Assembly: GCA_024234935.1 (NCBI GenBank)
Contig: JACKNI010000001.1
Span: 558,001 to 622,000 of the forward strand
Length of the DNA stretch: 64,000 nucleotides
From: Chromatiales bacterium
GTDB taxonomy: Bacteria; Pseudomonadota; Gammaproteobacteria; Steroidobacterales; GCA-2729495
Direction of reading: 5' to 3'
Shown here: positions 59,875 to 64,000 of the stretch, one piece after another
Layout: every line of letters starts with the position of its first letter
How positions within the stretch are numbered: position 1 is the first letter of the stretch
Notes under the pieces: model-generated
What the model was told of the DNA's origin: nothing
The model's input: the letters and a program-made list of their open reading frames with translations, nothing else
The model's database searches: none
Position numbers and translations under genes: made by a program

Positions 59875-61083
59875 TCAGATACCCAGCAGGAGCCGTGCCG
59901 GATCCTCGAGGGTTTCCTTTATCGCCACCAGAAACTGCACTGCCTCACGACCATCGACGATGCGGTGATCGTAGGTCAGCGCGAGATACATCATCGGACG
60001 GACCACAATCTGCCCGTCGACGACCATCGGTCGTTCCTGGATCTTGTGCATGCCGAGGATCCCGCTCTGCGGGGGATTGAGGATGGGCGTCGACAGCATC
60101 GAACCGAAAACGCCGCCATTGGTCAGCGTAAAGGTTCCGCCGATCAGGTCATCCATGCCGAGTGTGCCATCGCGCGCCTTGCGGCCGAACTCGGTAATTG
60201 CCGCCTCGATGGCCGGCAGGCTCAGCCGTTCGGCATCGCGCAGTACCGGAACGACGAGACCACGGTCGGTCGAAACCGCGACACCGATATCGTAGTAGTC
60301 GTGATAGACGATTTCCTGACCTTCGATCGAGGCATTGACGCCCGGATAGCGACGCAGTGCCTCGATCGCCGCCTTGATGAAGAAGCCCATGAAGCCCAGA
60401 CGAGCACCGTGCTGCTTTTCGAAGGCCTCCTTGTAGCGGCTGCGCAGGCTCATGACCTCGCTCAGATCAACCTCGTTGAAGGTGGTCAGCATCGCGGCAG
60501 TCTGCTGTGCCGTAACCAGCCGTTCCGCAATCCTGGCGCGCAGACGCGTCATCGGCACACGCCGCTCGCTGCGACTGGCGGCAACGACCGGTTCGGGCAC
60601 CGGTGCGGGCCGGGTCACGGGCGAGGCGACGACATCGCTTTTCTGAATACGTCCCTGGGGACCGCTGCCCTTGAGGGTCGCCGTATCGACGCCCTGCTCC
60701 GCGGCCAGCCGGCGTACCGCCGGACCCGTCTTGCCGGCATTGCGCTCTGCGGGCGGCCCAGCGGCAGGCGTTGCTCTGGCTTGAGCCGCTGCAACGGCAA
60801 CAGGCTTTTTCGCTGCAGCAGCCGGGCCCGCCGATGCACCGTCCGCGGCTGCCTCAAAGATCGCCAGCAGCTGCCCGCTCGTCACCGTGCTGCCCGCCTC
60901 CACCCGGATCTCGCGCAACACACCCCGCTGCGGTGCGGGCACTTCGAGCACCACCTTGTCGGTTTCGAGATCGGCGAGATTCTCATCGCGCTCAACGGAG
61001 TCTCCTGGCGCCTTGTGCCAGGTCACGAGCGTCGCGTCGGCCACCGACTCGGGGAGGCGCGGCACCTTGACTTCAATCACCAT
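59875..61083 (-). CDS. sucB: Dihydrolipoyllysine-residue succinyltransferase (E2 of 2-oxoglutarate dehydrogenase)
   Basis: A 402-residue E2 core. The N-terminal lipoyl domain has the lipoylated Lys in LETDKVVLEVPAP; then an Ala/Pro linker, the E3-binding domain (KTGPAVRRLAAEQGVDTATLKGSG) and the catalytic domain ending in YDHRIVDGREAVQFL (His and Asp active site). The ATG at 61083 (MVIEVKVPRLPES) is preferred; another lies two codons upstream. Confidence 0.96.
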   Translation of the reverse strand: MVIEVKVPRLPESVADATLVTWHKAPGDSVERDENLADLETDKVVLEVPAPQRGVLREIRVEAGSTVTSGQLLAIFEAAADGASAGPAAAAKKPVAVAAAQARATPAAGPPAERNAGKTGPAVRRLAAEQGVDTATLKGSGPQGRIQKSDVVASPVTRPAPVPEPVVAASRSERRVPMTRLRARIAERLVTAQQTAAMLTTFNEVDLSEVMSLRSRYKEAFEKQHGARLGFMGFFIKAAIEALRRYPGVNASIEGQEIVYHDYYDIGVAVSTDRGLVVPVLRDAERLSLPAIEAAITEFGRKARDGTLGMDDLIGGTFTLTNGGVFGSMLSTPILNPPQSGILGMHKIQERPMVVDGQIVVRPMMYLALTYDHRIVDGREAVQFLVAIKETLEDPARLLLGI

Positions 61084-61100
61084 CTGCAAACACCTCCTGT

Positions 61101-63923
61101 TTAACGCACGTCTGCCGACAGCGCGGTTTCAACCAGCTCCTGCTGCTGCTGGACATGCAACTGGAAAATTCCCGGCGCCGGTGCAGCCGCACCGGGACGG
61201 CCAGCATAGTAGAGTTCCTGCCGCTTCTGCAGCGGCCGCTGCAACTGATGGCGGATCTGGTACCAGGCCCCCTGGTTCTGCGGCTCCTCCTGGCACCAGA
61301 CGACTTCCCGCGCCTGTGGATAGCGGGCCAGCAGCGCAGCGTACTCATTGCCGGGGAACGGATAGAGCTGCTCGATGCGGATCAGCGCCACATCGGTCTG
61401 GCCTTTGGCGCGCCGCGCCTCGAGCAGATCGAAGTAGACCTTGCCGCTGCAGAATACGACGCGGCGTACCGCCGTTGTCTCCAGCGAATCAATCTCGTCG
61501 ATGATGAGCTGGAATCGGCCACGGACCAGTTCATCAAGTGGCGAACTCGACAGCCGGTGACGCAGCAGACTCTTCGGCGTCAGCACGATGAGCGGCTTGC
61601 GCAGCGCGCGCAGCATCTGCCGGCGCAGCATGTGAAACATCTGCGCCGGCGTGGACGGAATGCATACCTGCATGTTCTGTTCCGCACAGAGCTGCAGGAA
61701 GCGTTCGAGACGCGCAGACGAGTGCTCCGGCCCCTGCCCTTCCTGTCCATGCGGCAGAAACAGGACGAGGCCGCACAGACGGCCCCACTTTTCCTCGCCC
61801 GAGCTGATGAACTGGTCGATGACGACCTGCGCCCCATTGCAGAAATCACCGAACTGCGCTTCCCAGATCACCAGAGCGTCGGGGTCCGTACTGGAATAGC
61901 CATACTCGAAGCCGAGCACCGCCTCTTCGGACAGCAGGGAGTCGGTCACGGTAAAGCGGCTGCGCTCCTTGCCGCCCGATATATTGTCGATCGGCGTCCA
62001 GGTCTGTTCGGTGAGCTGGTCGTGAAGCACGCAGTGACGGTGAAAGAATGTACCGCGACCGCTGTCCTGGCCGGTCAGCCGTACATTGATGCCCGCACGG
62101 ACCAGACTGCCGTAGGCCATCAACTCGGCGAAACCCCAGTCCATCGGCAGCTCGCCGGCAGCCATGCGCTCGCGGTCCGTAACCACTCGCGCGACGCGCG
62201 GATGCAGACTGAAGTGCTGTGGGATGGTATTGATCTCACGCCCCAGGATCGCGACTTCCTCGCTGCCCAGCGCGGTCGACTCCGGCTCGTCCCAGTCGGC
62301 CTTGACGTAGCGGCTCCAGTCCACCGTGTATTCATTGCCGACCATGCCCAGCACGGTCTGCGGCAACGACAGACCTGCGTCGACACGCTCCCGGTAGTCC
62401 TCGCTCATGCGATCGGCCTCGGGCGCATCCAGAACGCCGCGCTCCATCAGCTTCCGCGCGTAGATCTGCCGGGTCGTCGGATGCTTGCGGATCGTCTGGT
62501 ACATGAGCGGTTGAGTTGCACCCGGCTCATCGGCCTCGTTGTGGCCGTGGCGCCGATAGCAGACCAGATCGATCACCACATCCTTGTGAAAGGTCTGACG
62601 GTATGCCAGTGCCAGGCGAGTAACGAAGACCACGGCTTCCGGATCATCGCCGTTCACGTGCAGTACAGGGGCCTCGATCATGCGTGCAATATCGCTGCAG
62701 TAGGCCGTAGAACGCGCATCGCGCGGATTGCTGATGGTGAAGCCCACCTGATTGTTGCAGACGATATGCAGTGTGCCGCCGGTGCTGAAGCCGCGCGTCT
62801 GGGACAGCTGGAAGGTTTCGGCCACCACGCCCTGCCCGGCAAACGCCGCATCACCATGCAACAGCACGGGCAGGATTTCACTGCCGTCGACGTCACCGCG
62901 ACGCTCCTGCCGCGCACGCACCGAGCCTTCGACCACCGGATCGACGATCTCCAGATGCGAGGGATTGAAAGCCAGGACCACATGGACGTTGCCGCCTGGC
63001 GTGCGGATATCGGACGAGAAGCCCATGTGGTACTTCACGTCACCCGAACCCTTCACGCGCGCCGGATCGTAGACACCTTCAAATTCGGAGAACAGGGCCT
63101 GCGGCGCCTTGCCAAGGATATTGACCAGCACATTGATCCGGCCACGGTGGGCCATGCCGAGTACCATCTCCTGGATACCGCTGGCGCCGCCCTGCTGAAT
63201 CAGGTCATCGAGCAGTGGCACCAGACTGTCGCCACCTTCCAGCGAAAAACGCTTCTGACCCACATAGCGTGTATGCAGATATCGCTCGATGCCTTCGGCC
63301 GCAGTCAGCTGCCTGAGAATGTGGCGGCGGTCGTCGTCACTGAAAGGGTCGCTGAGCATGCCGCGCTCAAGGCGTTCACGGATCCAGCGTCGTTCCCGTC
63401 CCCGGGACAGATGCGCATAGTCGGCGCCAACCTTGCCGGCGTAGACGCGTGTCAGCGTGCTCATCAGCTCGCACAGCGTCATGCGCACATCGGTCTGGCC
63501 GGCCAGATTGCCAACGTAGAACTCTGTATCGAAATCAGCCTCGCTGAGTCCCAGCTGGTCGAGACGCATGACGATGGGCATGGCGCGCTTGTCGAGCCCG
63601 AGGGGATCGAGATCCGCGATCTGATGACCGCGCAGGCTGTAAATCTGGATGAGTCGCGAAACAGAGGCCTGCTTCTCTGCCGATGGCTGTGCGCCGCTTC
63701 GCCGGGGTCCGGATCCGGGATGCGGCGACCGGCTGATCGTCGCTGCACCTGAACTGGCAGCCGAACCGGGCGCTTGCGGTGCCTGCTCGGCAAAAAACCG
63801 GCGCCACCTGGCATCCACGGAACCTGGATCCTTCAACCAGCTCGCGTAGAGTTCTTCGACGTACTCCGCGTTGCCCGCAAAAAGTGGCGACGCAGCATAG
63901 ATCTGCTGCAGGCTCTGGCTCAT
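61101..63923 (-). CDS. sucA: 2-oxoglutarate dehydrogenase E1 component
   Basis: A 940-residue thiamine-diphosphate enzyme decarboxylating 2-oxoglutarate and passing succinyl to SucB. The N-terminal E2-binding motif is LYASWLKDPGSVDARWRRFF, the ThDP motif is HVNGDDPEAVVFVTRLALAYRQ with CYRRHGHNEADEP, and TFFHRHCVLHDQ carries catalytic His residues. It leads a sucA-sucB-lpdA operon; its likely promoter region (63924-64000) lies at the window edge. Confidence 0.98.
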   Translation of the reverse strand: MSQSLQQIYAASPLFAGNAEYVEELYASWLKDPGSVDARWRRFFAEQAPQAPGSAASSGAATISRSPHPGSGPRRSGAQPSAEKQASVSRLIQIYSLRGHQIADLDPLGLDKRAMPIVMRLDQLGLSEADFDTEFYVGNLAGQTDVRMTLCELMSTLTRVYAGKVGADYAHLSRGRERRWIRERLERGMLSDPFSDDDRRHILRQLTAAEGIERYLHTRYVGQKRFSLEGGDSLVPLLDDLIQQGGASGIQEMVLGMAHRGRINVLVNILGKAPQALFSEFEGVYDPARVKGSGDVKYHMGFSSDIRTPGGNVHVVLAFNPSHLEIVDPVVEGSVRARQERRGDVDGSEILPVLLHGDAAFAGQGVVAETFQLSQTRGFSTGGTLHIVCNNQVGFTISNPRDARSTAYCSDIARMIEAPVLHVNGDDPEAVVFVTRLALAYRQTFHKDVVIDLVCYRRHGHNEADEPGATQPLMYQTIRKHPTTRQIYARKLMERGVLDAPEADRMSEDYRERVDAGLSLPQTVLGMVGNEYTVDWSRYVKADWDEPESTALGSEEVAILGREINTIPQHFSLHPRVARVVTDRERMAAGELPMDWGFAELMAYGSLVRAGINVRLTGQDSGRGTFFHRHCVLHDQLTEQTWTPIDNISGGKERSRFTVTDSLLSEEAVLGFEYGYSSTDPDALVIWEAQFGDFCNGAQVVIDQFISSGEEKWGRLCGLVLFLPHGQEGQGPEHSSARLERFLQLCAEQNMQVCIPSTPAQMFHMLRRQMLRALRKPLIVLTPKSLLRHRLSSSPLDELVRGRFQLIIDEIDSLETTAVRRVVFCSGKVYFDLLEARRAKGQTDVALIRIEQLYPFPGNEYAALLARYPQAREVVWCQEEPQNQGAWYQIRHQLQRPLQKRQELYYAGRPGAAAPAPGIFQLHVQQQQELVETALSADVR

Positions 63924-64000
63924 ATCGATTAACTGTTTCAGAAACTGCCGGGGACGCCGTGGATTCTACCTGTTCTGTCCTGCCGGCTCATGGTCAATCA
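63924..64000 (-). other. Upstream region of sucA at the window edge
   Basis: This 77-bp stretch has no gene. On the minus strand it contains TAGAAT (63959-63964), a fair -10 match, but no well-placed -35 box is seen, and the region runs off the window. A sucA promoter here is expected but unproven. Confidence 0.2.

Noticed and set aside
61155..63752. 865-codon plus-strand frame opposite sucA
   Set aside because: Antisense shadow of sucA; composition is typical of a reversed high-G+C gene.

Overview
The window is a high-G+C gammaproteobacterial chromosome segment. Gene order and families place it near the Xanthomonadales/Steroidobacterales/Woeseiales part of the class: rpmI-rplT-pheS-pheT-ihfA-merR, the gyrA-serC-pheA-hisC-aroA-cmk-rpsA-ihfB-lapA-lapB block, mupP and yciK, cpoB-pal-tolBARQ-ruvBAC, and an aspartokinase start of the kind fused to diaminopimelate decarboxylase. 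The exact order cannot be settled from this sequence.

Layout. 1-5.3 kb: partial aspartokinase, ilvD, an FAD-linked oxidase and a divergent class III cyclase-like protein. 5.4-12.9 kb: tRNA-Pro, then (minus strand) thrS-infC-rpmI-rplT-pheS-pheT-ihfA-merR, and tRNA-Val. 13-17.3 kb: uvrB, an aspartate aminotransferase, tRNA-Asn, galU. 17.4-30.7 kb (minus strand): comEA-like gene, lapB-lapA-ihfB-rpsA, cmk-aroA-hisC-pheA-serA-serC, gyrA. 30.9-34.4 kb (plus): mtaD-like deaminase, ubiG, mupP, yciK. 34.4-38.2 kb (minus): rluB, scpB, scpA, an M50 protease, yciO. 38.3-39.4 kb (plus): yciB, yciI, bolA.

Two foreign blocks follow. 39.4-42.5 kb is visibly poorer in G+C. It holds two diverged DUF6502-type helix-turn-helix proteins that bracket a secreted DUF5666-like protein ending in a nearly perfect 24-bp (8-residue) tandem repeat. 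43.04-49.87 kb is a 6.8-kb integrative element in the 3' end of tRNA-Lys(TTT). It has 50-bp att repeats, paired 11-bp-spaced GCTTACAC motifs at both ends, a DUF4102-type integrase, an AlpA-like regulator, a winged-helix replication-type protein whose gene contains five helically phased CCGTATACGG boxes, and a train of small genes with overlapping start and stop codons. One of these resembles phage scaffold C-termini. No conjugation, terminase, portal or tail gene is present, so it looks like a small satellite or mobilizable element.

The right side (49.9-64 kb, minus strand) is core again: queC-queE, cpoB-pal-tolB-tolA-tolR-tolQ, ruvB-ruvA-ruvC, then lpdA-sucB-sucA. The core genes serve translation, aromatic and serine biosynthesis, envelope integrity, recombination and the TCA cycle. 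The two blocks between bolA and queC are where undescribed biology is most likely.
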